This document shows, piece by piece, positions 33,643 through 41,983 of a DNA stretch of 64,000 nt (the stretch's first letter is position 1; every line of letters begins with the position of its first letter). Where the stretch lies: assembly GCF_003813905.1 (NCBI RefSeq), contig NZ_RPFJ01000009.1, positions 99,342 through 163,341 of the forward strand. The letters are read 5' to 3'. The notes beneath the pieces were generated by a model, which made no database searches, had not been told where the DNA came from, and saw only the letters and a program-made list of their open reading frames with translations. This DNA is from Aureibaculum marinum (lineage in GTDB: Bacteria > Bacteroidota > Bacteroidia > Flavobacteriales > Flavobacteriaceae). Both the position numbers and the translations under genes were made by a program.

Positions 33643-34476
33643 ATGAAAACAATACTCTACGCCACAGACCTCAACAAAAATGAAGCTTCGGTCTTAAAAT
33701 ATGCCTATAAATTAAGTCAAAATTTAAACTTAACCTTAGAAGTTTTTCATATTTACCAATTGCCTCCAGTACGTGTTTCAGTTTCTCGTCCGGCAGAACA
33801 AATGGTAGATCTTATTATTAAAGAACAAAAAGACATTGTAAAGGCCTATTGTGAAAAGCATTTAGGAGAAGACATGAGTAATATCAAAGTTGATGTTGTT
33901 ATATCAGACACTATTTTAGATGCTATATTAGACAAATCAAAAAAAACCAATCCTAGTATAGTAGTAATTGGTAAAAAAGAGAAACATACCAAAAGAGGAC
34001 TTTTAGCAAGTGATATTGGATTAGAACTTTTAAAAAAATTGACTCTTCCAATTTTAATTGTACCAAATACCACCAGTAACAAACCCGTAAAAACAATATT
34101 ATATGCTACAGATTTTGAAAAAGGTGATTTATTAGCAATTAATAAAATAGTACCTCTTGCAAAAAATATGGATGCCAAAATACATGTTGTTCATGTTTCT
34201 ACTAAAACTGAATATGCTGGTAAGGATAAAATGCAGGCTTTTGAAAACCAATTATCTCAACAAATAGATTATAATAATATAGAGTTTGAAGTCTTGTTTT
34301 CAGAGAACATAGAAAAAGAATTAAACGCACATGCTAAAAGAATAGATGCAGATATTATCGTGTTGTTAGAACGCGAAGAAAAAGGCTTTTTCCAAAAATT
34401 ATTTACTAAAGGTATTGCTGAAAAATTAGAAGTTAAAATTTCTATACCATTAATGAGTTTTAATGAACCTAGTTAA
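33643..34476 (+). CDS. Tandem universal stress protein (UspA-like)
   Basis: A 277-residue protein with two UspA domains. The first covers 1-143 (MKTILYATDLNKNEASVLKY; ending GLELLKKLTLPILIVPN) and the second covers 150-277 (VKTILYATDFEKGDLLAIN). The first domain has a partial nucleotide-binding loop VVIGKKEKHTKRGLLASDIG; the second lacks a clear one. It is a cytoplasmic protein of stress or low-oxygen response in other bacteria; its exact role here is unknown. It is a single-gene unit between a 163-bp leader and a strong terminator. A weak TAGTACTTTT promoter-like stretch precedes it. Confidence 0.88.
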   Translation: MKTILYATDLNKNEASVLKYAYKLSQNLNLTLEVFHIYQLPPVRVSVSRPAEQMVDLIIKEQKDIVKAYCEKHLGEDMSNIKVDVVISDTILDAILDKSKKTNPSIVVIGKKEKHTKRGLLASDIGLELLKKLTLPILIVPNTTSNKPVKTILYATDFEKGDLLAINKIVPLAKNMDAKIHVVHVSTKTEYAGKDKMQAFENQLSQQIDYNNIEFEVLFSENIEKELNAHAKRIDADIIVLLEREEKGFFQKLFTKGIAEKLEVKISIPLMSFNEPS

Positions 34477-34502
34477 GTTCGCATTATAACTTTAGTTAAA
34501 AT

Positions 34503-34540
34503 AAAAAAGCTATCATCAAAATTTTGATGATAGCTTTTTT
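34503..34540. terminator. Bidirectional terminator
   Basis: A perfect palindrome with 19-bp arms (AAAAAAGCTATCATCAAAA and its complement). T-runs on both strands end the universal stress gene from the left and the 72-residue gene from the right. Confidence 0.88.
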
Positions 34541-34570
34541 TATATACTCAATTATTGCTCAGATAAAAGG

Positions 34571-34789
34571 TTAAATAAGTTGAGCCATATCAATCTCTTT
34601 CATTTTTCCATTTTCAAGCTTTCCTAATACTGTAACTTCTTTAGTTTTTTCGTACTCTTGAATTGCTATAACCAATTCTTTTATATTTTCACGGTGAATT
34701 TTAATACCTCCCGATTTCTGATTCTTATTTTTAATTTCTATATAATATCCATCTCTCAACTTCTTTGGCTTTGTTGCAGGTCTTCCCAT
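34571..34789 (-). CDS. Conserved small basic protein, function unknown
   Basis: A 72-residue protein beginning MGRPATKPKKLRDGYYIEIK. The GRP element with flanking lysines resembles an AT-hook, so minor-groove DNA binding is possible. The rest is a mixed charged fold with an Ile/Val/Glu-rich helix (ENIKELVIAIQEYEKTKEV). I believe similar proteins are common in flavobacteria, but I know no assigned function. It has no signal or membrane segment and is a single-gene unit with its own terminator downstream (34503-34540). Confidence 0.7.
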   Translation of the reverse strand: MGRPATKPKKLRDGYYIEIKNKNQKSGGIKIHRENIKELVIAIQEYEKTKEVTVLGKLENGKMKEIDMAQLI

Positions 34790-34948
34790 AGTATTACTAA
34801 ATCTTATTTAAAATTGTCTTTGTAGCTGACAATATACGTTATATTGCTCAATATAGGGAATTTAACTCGTTAAACAAAAGTTAATATATTTTTTATTAAA
34901 AAATATAAAAATGAGGTATGGTTATTCAGATATTCTTTTTTAAGTATA

Positions 34949-35296
34949 CTAATGTTTTACGCTTACTAACTGCAATCCTACTACAGAAATAATAAGCGTA
35001 GTAAGAAAAAATAACCTCCAAAAAGTAACAGGTTCATTAAACAATAAAATACCAGCAATTACTGTCCCTATAGCTCCAATAGCTCCCCATACCGCATAAG
35101 CCGTACCTACAGGAATGGCAAAATCTCCTCCCATTGCCTTGTATAACAGGTACATACTAGCACTAACAGAAACAATAAAAGCCAATATCCACAACCACAT
35201 TTCTTTTCCCGAAGTTTGTTGAGCTTTCCCTAAACTTATGGCAAACCCCATTTCAAAAAGACCTCCAATAATTAAAAATATCCAGTTTATACTCAT
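34949..35296 (-). CDS. SMR-family multidrug/guanidinium transporter
   Basis: A 115-residue inner-membrane protein with four hydrophobic helices. The membrane-embedded essential glutamate is E15 in GGLFEMGFA. The motif PVGTAYAVWGAIGAIGT and NEPVTFWRL match the Gdx/SugE branch, whose tested members export guanidinium; EmrE-type drug export is the alternative. The start at 35296 (ATG) is preferred over a TTG two codons upstream. It is a single gene between two single-gene units. Small multidrug transporters work as antiparallel dimers. Confidence 0.87.
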   Translation of the reverse strand: MSINWIFLIIGGLFEMGFAISLGKAQQTSGKEMWLWILAFIVSVSASMYLLYKAMGGDFAIPVGTAYAVWGAIGAIGTVIAGILLFNEPVTFWRLFFLTTLIISVVGLQLVSVKH

Positions 35297-35438
35297 AACC
35301 AAACATTAAAAAAGTTAAATCTATTCTAAATAATTACTGGTCTAAAATAGTTCATTTTGGCAAAAAAACTTGTCCAAAATAAAAAACCTAAACTATTTGA
35401 ACATGACGTAAATCATACAATCTAAAAATACAAAATAA

Positions 35439-35446
35439 TAAATTTG
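35439..35446 (+). promoter_or_regulatory. -7 promoter element for the pyruvate-kinase-like gene
   Basis: TAAATTTG matches TAnnTTTG, 38 bp upstream of the ATG at 35484. Confidence 0.55.
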
Positions 35447-35483
35447 TATTCTCTCATTTTTAGAATAATTAATATATAAAATA

Positions 35484-37022
35484 ATGGTTATGAATTTAGA
35501 AAAATTAGAAAAAGGTCTCGAAAAAATTTATCAATCACTTTTAAGTCATGACCCAATAAACAATCCTCAGCTTTCTAGTATTGATAAACGTTACCGCGAA
35601 AGTGCCATTAATTTATATAGATATATTATTCTTCGAAGTATGGATATCAGAAAAATACAGTGGCGTCTTTCGGAATTGGGCATTTCTTCTTTAGGAAGTG
35701 GAGCGGGTTACGTACTCTCAAATGTTTCAAATGCTTTAATGCTAGTAAAATTACTCCATGGTAAGTCGTGGGAAAAGGACCAAAATCCAGTAACCATAGG
35801 ATATATGGGTAGTCAACGTCTTTTGCTAAAGCATGTTAACGCTCTTTTTAAATCAAATAAAAAAGTACATTACACAAAAATAATGGTTACCATGCCTGAT
35901 GAAGCTGCTGAAAACCTAGAATTATTAAAAGAATTAATGGTTTCTGGAATGCAAATAGCTCGCATTAATTTAAGCCATGGCGATATTACATTATGGAAAA
36001 AAATGATATCAAACATTAATACTGCTAGTAAGACCTTAGCACATCCTATAAAAATATATATGGATTTACCAGGACCAAAAATTAGAGTAGTGGATATTAT
36101 TTCTTCTAAAAAAACATTTTATAAAAAGAAAAAGAAAAATGGTCTTAAAATAAATGATGGTAATATTCTTTTTCTTCAAAAAGGGGCTTGTACTTCACAA
36201 AATGATAAAGAGTTGCTTGACGGAGATAGCAAAATTCCTAAAATAATAGTGTCACTCCCTCAAATTATTGATGACCTTGAAAAAGGACATAGAGTATTTT
36301 TTGATGATGGATCTATTGAAGCAGTTGCAATTGCTAAATCAAATGATGGTATTAAAATTAAAATAAAACATGCCTATAAAAAGAAATTAAAATTATATAA
36401 AGGTATTAATTTACCTGACACGACGCTATCATTACCTTCGTTAACTAAAGAAGATATTGAATTGCTTCCATTTATAAGTAAATATGCTGATATGCTTGGC
36501 TACTCTTTTGTTAGAAAACCTGAAGATGTAACTCAACTTTATAATGAACTTGATAAATTAAACAACACATCTTGCGGTGTTGTATTTAAAATAGAAAATA
36601 GAGAAGCCTTTGAAAATCTTCCGTTAATTTTATTTGAAGCTATGAAAAATAGAAATATAGGTGTAATGATTGCAAGAGGAGATTTAGCTGTAGAAGTAGG
36701 TTTTGAACGAGTCTCAGAAGTACAAAATCAAATTCTTTTACTCTGTGAAGCTGCACATATACCGGTAATATGGGCCACTCAAGTTTTAGATCAACTGGCT
36801 AAGAAAGGAATAGCAACCCGAGCTGAAATTTCAGATGCCACCATAAGTGGGCAAGCAGAAGCTGTAATGCTAAATAAAGGCCCTCATATTACAGAAGCTG
36901 TAATAGTTTTAAAAGGTATTTTAAAGCGGATGAGCAGCCACAAATTAAAAAAGAAATCAATACTTAGAGCTTTGGAGGTAGCAAAAAATAGCTTAAATAA
37001 AATAAATAAATATGGACTTTAA
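35484..37022 (+). CDS. Pyruvate-kinase-like protein without C-terminal domain
   Basis: A 512-residue protein. Residues 1-128 are an unrecognised helical extension. From residue 131 (TKIMVTMP) it follows the pyruvate kinase barrel, with R160 in ARINLSHGD, MDLPGPKIRV, FKIENREA (catalytic Lys, Glu), IARGDLAVE (metal Asp) and IWATQVLD (Thr). A B-domain of about 100 residues is inserted. The usual DxANAVLDGxD...MLSGE segment is replaced by SDATISGQAEAVMLNKG, and the allosteric C-domain is absent. So phosphoenolpyruvate chemistry looks possible but regulation would differ. A related kinase activity cannot be excluded. It is a single-gene unit ending in a strong hairpin. Confidence 0.82.
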   Translation: MVMNLEKLEKGLEKIYQSLLSHDPINNPQLSSIDKRYRESAINLYRYIILRSMDIRKIQWRLSELGISSLGSGAGYVLSNVSNALMLVKLLHGKSWEKDQNPVTIGYMGSQRLLLKHVNALFKSNKKVHYTKIMVTMPDEAAENLELLKELMVSGMQIARINLSHGDITLWKKMISNINTASKTLAHPIKIYMDLPGPKIRVVDIISSKKTFYKKKKKNGLKINDGNILFLQKGACTSQNDKELLDGDSKIPKIIVSLPQIIDDLEKGHRVFFDDGSIEAVAIAKSNDGIKIKIKHAYKKKLKLYKGINLPDTTLSLPSLTKEDIELLPFISKYADMLGYSFVRKPEDVTQLYNELDKLNNTSCGVVFKIENREAFENLPLILFEAMKNRNIGVMIARGDLAVEVGFERVSEVQNQILLLCEAAHIPVIWATQVLDQLAKKGIATRAEISDATISGQAEAVMLNKGPHITEAVIVLKGILKRMSSHKLKKKSILRALEVAKNSLNKINKYGL

Positions 37023-37025
37023 GTG

Positions 37026-37066
37026 TCAGCTCTTATTATTTTTTGTTAAAAAATAATAAGAGCTGA
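37026..37066. terminator. Shared hairpin between convergent genes
   Basis: A perfect inverted repeat with 19-bp arms (TCAGCTCTTATTATTTTTT) and a 3-nt loop. The U-run lies within the stem. It sits 4 bp after the pyruvate-kinase-like gene and 28 bp from the convergent metallophosphoesterase gene, so it probably serves both. Confidence 0.7.
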
Positions 37067-37093
37067 AAGAACAATATTTCAACAACTGAAAAT

Positions 37094-40000
37094 TTAAAAC
37101 GTAAAGCCAACTCCAAATGCAAAACGAATGCGTTCTGTTGCTGTAAATAAAGATACTTGTAAAGTTACAACATCTGAAGCATTAGCAAAAATTCCGCCAC
37201 CATAAGAATTATGCCATTTTTCAGATTCTTCATCATCTAACCATACTCTACCATAATCAAAACCTCCATAAACACCAAGGTATAACGGTAAAAATTTAGT
37301 TCTAACTTTTCTTAGGTTTAATCGTACATCTGTACTTTGATAAAATGATGATTTCCCTGTAAAACGCTGGTTTCTATATCCTCTTAACCCATCAGTACCT
37401 CCAATTGAAGAAGCTTGGTAAAATTCAAAATTATCACCAAAAATAATACTTCCTTTAAATTTTGTTGCCAATACCAATTGACCTGAAGGCACTAACTGAT
37501 AATTAAAACTTAATGATGGTTTTAAATAACCAAATCCGGTAGATTTTTCTAAACTAGTTTTGTAACCTCCTTGTATACTCAATTGCATTCCCATCGTTGG
37601 AAAAGCCTTATTATCTTGATTTTTATAACTAAATTCTGTATCTACTCCTAAAAAATAATTAGTATTTTCGATTTCTGTTTCATCATAAAAAACATTAATA
37701 AATCTACCTGTTGTTTCTTCAACCTCTATTGACTCAATACTTGTTCCAATAGAAAACTTAGTACCATAAGTACCTGTTTTAACCAAAGATGGATTAAACG
37801 ACATACTGCTTATCTTTACCCTATTGTAATTCTTATTGAAAGAATTGTCATTCAAATAATTAGGATTTTTAGATTCATTACCAAAATTGAAGAAATTGAC
37901 ACTGTAATTAGGACTTGTAAAACGAGAATCTAGTACTAAATTCCAATCTCCTAAAACATTTGCAAACTCTCCATTATAATTAAGTTCAAAACCAGCAGTG
38001 GCAAAATAATAAGCCCCTGAAACAACGTGGCTAGCAGTAAATGGATTACGTTCAAGACCGTACTTAGTAAACGTATTTTGTACACCAAGTTTAACTCCAT
38101 CATCAGGGTTATAACCTACTGTAGGCAAAAATTGATTGGTATTGTTTTTTATTTTGGAATAATCATAAACATTTGTATCATAATCATCGGTTAACTTAAC
38201 TCTTCCTTTATTAGTAATAAACTTATTTTTTTTGGACTTATAGTCATAAATTTTAACTTTTTTTCCGTTTTCTACAACATATGTATCATTATTCTGACCT
38301 CCAATGATTCTAGTTTTTATAAAGTTATTTCCAACTCCATAAATTTTAAAAACATCATCATCATCTAAACCATAGATCCAAATTTCTTTTGTATCCTCTT
38401 TTTGATAAGTTTTTTGATGGAAAACATCTGCTTTTTCCCCTTTTTTTATTCTATATGCAGTTACCTTTGTTTCACCTTCAGGCAACCTCTCAATATCAAA
38501 CCAATCATCTTTATCTGTACCTCTAATAATAGCAACTTTATTAATCACCTTATAATAATCATCTGCTGTGTTGTGAAGATTATTTATTCTTGCTAATAAT
38601 TTATTTTTAATCTCCGCAACTCTATCATCTTGAACTTCTTTTGGTAATTTTTTTAATGCCTTATCTACAACTTCTGGAGTTAATTTATTTTGAATATATT
38701 CAACTTGTTTTTTCCATTCTTCTTTAGAAGTTCTATTAAGAATAATCATATCTAAAGGAAAAGGATTTAAATTAAACCCTTTAATATTTCTAATTTCTTC
38801 AGAAAAACCTTCCATATGTTTTAATGGAGGTATAATTCTAGTAGCTATTTCCATAAAAGCACCATCCCCCATAACGGAAAAAACTTGATCTCTATCCCTT
38901 GGTATAGGTTTAAAATTTACGTTGTCATTGTCTTCATCTTTAAACTCAGCCCATCGCCATTGATCTTGATGCCTATCCCAATCTCCTATAACAATATCAA
39001 ACAATCTGGCTCTTAAATACGAAGCTTCATCTACAACATACTTTTCATCTTTTCTTAGCTTTTTTACTAAATCATCTGTACTTTCTATTTTGTTGGTATA
39101 TCCAAAACTTTTAACATTAGTTTGACTATCTCCGACATGCTCTTCGATTACATACAACTCATCTCCAAATTCGTCATTATACGCACCTAAGGCATGTTGT
39201 TTTGGCACGTAATATAATGCAGGATTGGTATGAAAAATATTAAGAGCATCTGACATAACACTTATAGTAAGTAATGCATAAGGATGAGCTCCTGTATAAA
39301 AATCTAATAATACACTTTCTGTAACAGTATTTTCAAAATCTCCCATTACATATTGTTCTTTAAATGCCATTGCTTGTAAATACACTTCGGCATTTTTACG
39401 CAGATTTCGCATTACATATTGTCTCCCTTCTTTATTTATTAAACGCAAAGAAGTTGTTTGATTTCCTCCCCCTTTTCTTAAAGGAATTAAACCTCCAAAC
39501 AAGGTATCTAGCCTTACCGTTGGAGCCTTAACTTTTACTCCATAATAATTGCGATAACGCTCGCCCCATATAAATTTAAACAATTTGGATTTATCTATTT
39601 CATTTTTTTTATATATAGAAGCTTTAACAGAGTCAGGAAAACTTTCTGAAAAAGAAATTTCTTTTTTTTGTTTTGCTTTTAAAACCTCTGATTGGAATAG
39701 TATTTCATTGGTTTTTGCAGAAATAAATCTTACATAAGAAGACCCATCTTTATACACATCTAATATGGCAAAACCAGGTTCACTTGAAGTAAATTCTGCA
39801 GATATGTTTCGAGTTGGAGTGTTTTTTGAACCAGAACCACTAATTATCTGAGCAATATTATCTCTTTTTAGATATTGCAAATTATGTTCATGACCAGAAA
39901 CAAAAATAACTTTGTCGTTTTCTCTTGCCAATGTAACCAACCTTTTAATCATTGTATTATAATCACTATTTTGAATATCAGCCGGCGAAATTCCACTAGT

Positions 40001-40768
40001 TTTTCGAATCACATTTTTTAAACTTCCTAAAATAGGTATTGGTTTTAAATGAGATGTAAATGAATATTGCCCTCCGTGTGGTCCATTGGTAAACATTGGG
40101 TGATGTATAGCTATTAGGGTAGTTTTACCTCTAGCTTTTTTTACCAAACTTTCAAATTCTTCATAAAACCTTTCTCGTGTTCTAATTTCGCAATCGTCGT
40201 TTACTGTAGGGTGCTTGTCCCAATCTGTTAAATACCATTCACTATCAATAATTATCAACTCAACATCATCAGAAACATGAACTTTATCTATCGGACATCC
40301 TTTTTCTGGTAAAAAAGAACCATCTCCTATAATATTTTCTATATACTCTTCTTGGGCATGCAATCCTTTTATACCGGAATACCAATCGTGATTTCCAGGA
40401 ATAAAAATTACCTGTCCTTTAAAATCTTTTACTGCATCTGTTTGAACAATTAATTGATGCTCTGCAAAAGCTCTGTTTTTATGTTGTTCTGCTACAAATC
40501 CTTTCGGATATACGTTATCTCCTAAAAAAATAGCAGTACTGTTTTTCGATGCTTTTGAAAGTTGCTTTTTAAACAATTGTAATGCTATTGTAGAAGCACC
40601 TATTTTAGAGTTACCAGCATCTCCAATTAAATAAAAAGTATGCTCAATTTCTTTATTAGGGAGAGCTATACTAGATACTCCTTTTTTTAGTTGAGTTTTA
40701 TAAGTTGCACAAGCATTTAAGAGGAATATAACTGTTAGTACAAGTGAATATTTGTAAAAATAACGCAT
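37094..40768 (-). CDS. Lipoprotein fusing metallophosphoesterase, kinase-like domain and outer-membrane barrel
   Basis: A 1224-residue exported protein with a lipoprotein signal (LTVIFLLNACATYK). Residues 45-345 are a calcineurin-like phosphoesterase with all metal motifs: LIGDAGN, LGDNVYPKG, PGNHDWYSG, AIHHPMFTNG and SGHEHNLQ. Residues 405-720 hold a domain with DIVIGDWDRHQDQWRW and PIPRDRDQVF, similar to the catalytic loops of CotH/Fam20-like or HipA-like kinases. Residues 880-1224 look like a BamA/TamA-type barrel (FQASSIGGTDGLRGYR; final RFAFGVGFTF). It is the last gene of a three-gene same-strand group. A phosphatase-kinase pair on one surface protein is unusual; substrates are unknown. 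Confidence 0.82.
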   Translation of the reverse strand: MRYFYKYSLVLTVIFLLNACATYKTQLKKGVSSIALPNKEIEHTFYLIGDAGNSKIGASTIALQLFKKQLSKASKNSTAIFLGDNVYPKGFVAEQHKNRAFAEHQLIVQTDAVKDFKGQVIFIPGNHDWYSGIKGLHAQEEYIENIIGDGSFLPEKGCPIDKVHVSDDVELIIIDSEWYLTDWDKHPTVNDDCEIRTRERFYEEFESLVKKARGKTTLIAIHHPMFTNGPHGGQYSFTSHLKPIPILGSLKNVIRKTSGISPADIQNSDYNTMIKRLVTLARENDKVIFVSGHEHNLQYLKRDNIAQIISGSGSKNTPTRNISAEFTSSEPGFAILDVYKDGSSYVRFISAKTNEILFQSEVLKAKQKKEISFSESFPDSVKASIYKKNEIDKSKLFKFIWGERYRNYYGVKVKAPTVRLDTLFGGLIPLRKGGGNQTTSLRLINKEGRQYVMRNLRKNAEVYLQAMAFKEQYVMGDFENTVTESVLLDFYTGAHPYALLTISVMSDALNIFHTNPALYYVPKQHALGAYNDEFGDELYVIEEHVGDSQTNVKSFGYTNKIESTDDLVKKLRKDEKYVVDEASYLRARLFDIVIGDWDRHQDQWRWAEFKDEDNDNVNFKPIPRDRDQVFSVMGDGAFMEIATRIIPPLKHMEGFSEEIRNIKGFNLNPFPLDMIILNRTSKEEWKKQVEYIQNKLTPEVVDKALKKLPKEVQDDRVAEIKNKLLARINNLHNTADDYYKVINKVAIIRGTDKDDWFDIERLPEGETKVTAYRIKKGEKADVFHQKTYQKEDTKEIWIYGLDDDDVFKIYGVGNNFIKTRIIGGQNNDTYVVENGKKVKIYDYKSKKNKFITNKGRVKLTDDYDTNVYDYSKIKNNTNQFLPTVGYNPDDGVKLGVQNTFTKYGLERNPFTASHVVSGAYYFATAGFELNYNGEFANVLGDWNLVLDSRFTSPNYSVNFFNFGNESKNPNYLNDNSFNKNYNRVKISSMSFNPSLVKTGTYGTKFSIGTSIESIEVEETTGRFINVFYDETEIENTNYFLGVDTEFSYKNQDNKAFPTMGMQLSIQGGYKTSLEKSTGFGYLKPSLSFNYQLVPSGQLVLATKFKGSIIFGDNFEFYQASSIGGTDGLRGYRNQRFTGKSSFYQSTDVRLNLRKVRTKFLPLYLGVYGGFDYGRVWLDDEESEKWHNSYGGGIFANASDVVTLQVSLFTATERIRFAFGVGFTF

Positions 40769-40786
40769 AGTTTCAATTTTGAATCA

Positions 40787-41980
40787 TTAGCCAAGATTAG
40801 CTAGTTGAAATGAAATTGCAAAAGCGATTACAGATAAAGCAATACCAATTAGAAATATAGTGTATGTAATTCTTAAAATTTTATATTTTTTATGTAGTAC
40901 TAATCCTAAATAATAAAGGTCTTTTTTCATTGAAGAATATAAATAATCTCTGTCGTTCATCATTTCTCCCATAGCCCATTCAAAATCTTCTAATTTTACT
41001 TTATGAAAATTACCAAAAAATAATAAGTTTACTTTTTGCTCTTCAACATCTTTTTTGGTAAACTTTCCACTAGTAACATTTGGCCTAGTGGCCAATACTG
41101 ACAATCCCATAGATAACAAACTAAAGGCAACAAAAATTGCAGTTGGTATAATTAAAAACTCATTGGAAGGACTGTCCAATTTTGGTATTAAATTTGACAA
41201 AGACATAGATATAATAATTGCATTTACCGATAACAATATATTGGCTTTAGTATCTGCTATATTACTCAAATCAATATGATTTCTAAGCGTAACTCTAAAC
41301 ATCGTTTCTATTCCACGCTCAGGAATACTTGCCTTTTTCTGCTTTAATTTTAATTCCGCTTTTTTTATTATATTCTTCTCTTCGTTTAGTTTTTGTTTTT
41401 TTTGCAATTTATATAGCTTGGCTAAATTTTGATCTTTACCCATTTGCCAATTAGAAAATGCATAATCGGTATAAAATTGATGATTGGTTAAAAAGTTAAT
41501 ATTTTCTTGAGTCCACTCTGCATCTGAAAAAGTAAACAATCCCTTTTGCTCCCATTCCTCACGAAGTAGTTCATTTAATTCAGAATAACCACTATTACCT
41601 AAATGCCCACAATCAGCATCAAGAATAATCTTTTCTAACAAGGTATTTGGTTCTGTATTTTTTGTTGTAAATAAAATTAGATGAACAACTTTATCAATAA
41701 TAGACTTAGAAATGTTCTGTTCTTGTAAAAATTCTCTAGCTATCTGAACCCCTAATGTTTCATGATTTTCATTACTTTTAACAAAACCAATATCATGGAA
41801 CCAGGCAGCTATCTCTAAAATTTGTTTATCCTCTTCTGATACCTCTTCAAATTCGGATAATTCTCTAACAAAATTAACAACCCTTCGTGTGTGTCCTAAG
41901 TTATGATAAATACAATTATCAGGTAAATGTTCAGTGAGTTGAGAAACTACATAACTTTCAACTTTTTGTACTATTGTCAT
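40787..41980 (-). CDS. HD phosphohydrolase with Pycsar-effector-like transmembrane domain
   Basis: A 397-residue protein. Residues 20-165 form an HD domain with HNLGHTRRVV, AAWFHDIG and LDADCGHLG, the metal-binding set. A charged coiled linker (185-220) leads to RGIETMFRVTLRNHIDLSNI and three membrane segments (about 250-272, 280-303, 370-393), closely resembling the PycTM/DUF5706 effector of Pycsar cyclic-pyrimidine defence. No nucleotide cyclase gene is adjacent, so an orthodox Pycsar operon is not present. It begins 3 bp after the GAF-like gene and ends 18 bp before the phosphoesterase fusion gene. The HD domain may cleave a nucleotide signal; that is inference. Confidence 0.82.
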   Translation of the reverse strand: MTIVQKVESYVVSQLTEHLPDNCIYHNLGHTRRVVNFVRELSEFEEVSEEDKQILEIAAWFHDIGFVKSNENHETLGVQIAREFLQEQNISKSIIDKVVHLILFTTKNTEPNTLLEKIILDADCGHLGNSGYSELNELLREEWEQKGLFTFSDAEWTQENINFLTNHQFYTDYAFSNWQMGKDQNLAKLYKLQKKQKLNEEKNIIKKAELKLKQKKASIPERGIETMFRVTLRNHIDLSNIADTKANILLSVNAIIISMSLSNLIPKLDSPSNEFLIIPTAIFVAFSLLSMGLSVLATRPNVTSGKFTKKDVEEQKVNLLFFGNFHKVKLEDFEWAMGEMMNDRDYLYSSMKKDLYYLGLVLHKKYKILRITYTIFLIGIALSVIAFAISFQLANLG

Positions 41981-41983
41981 TTA

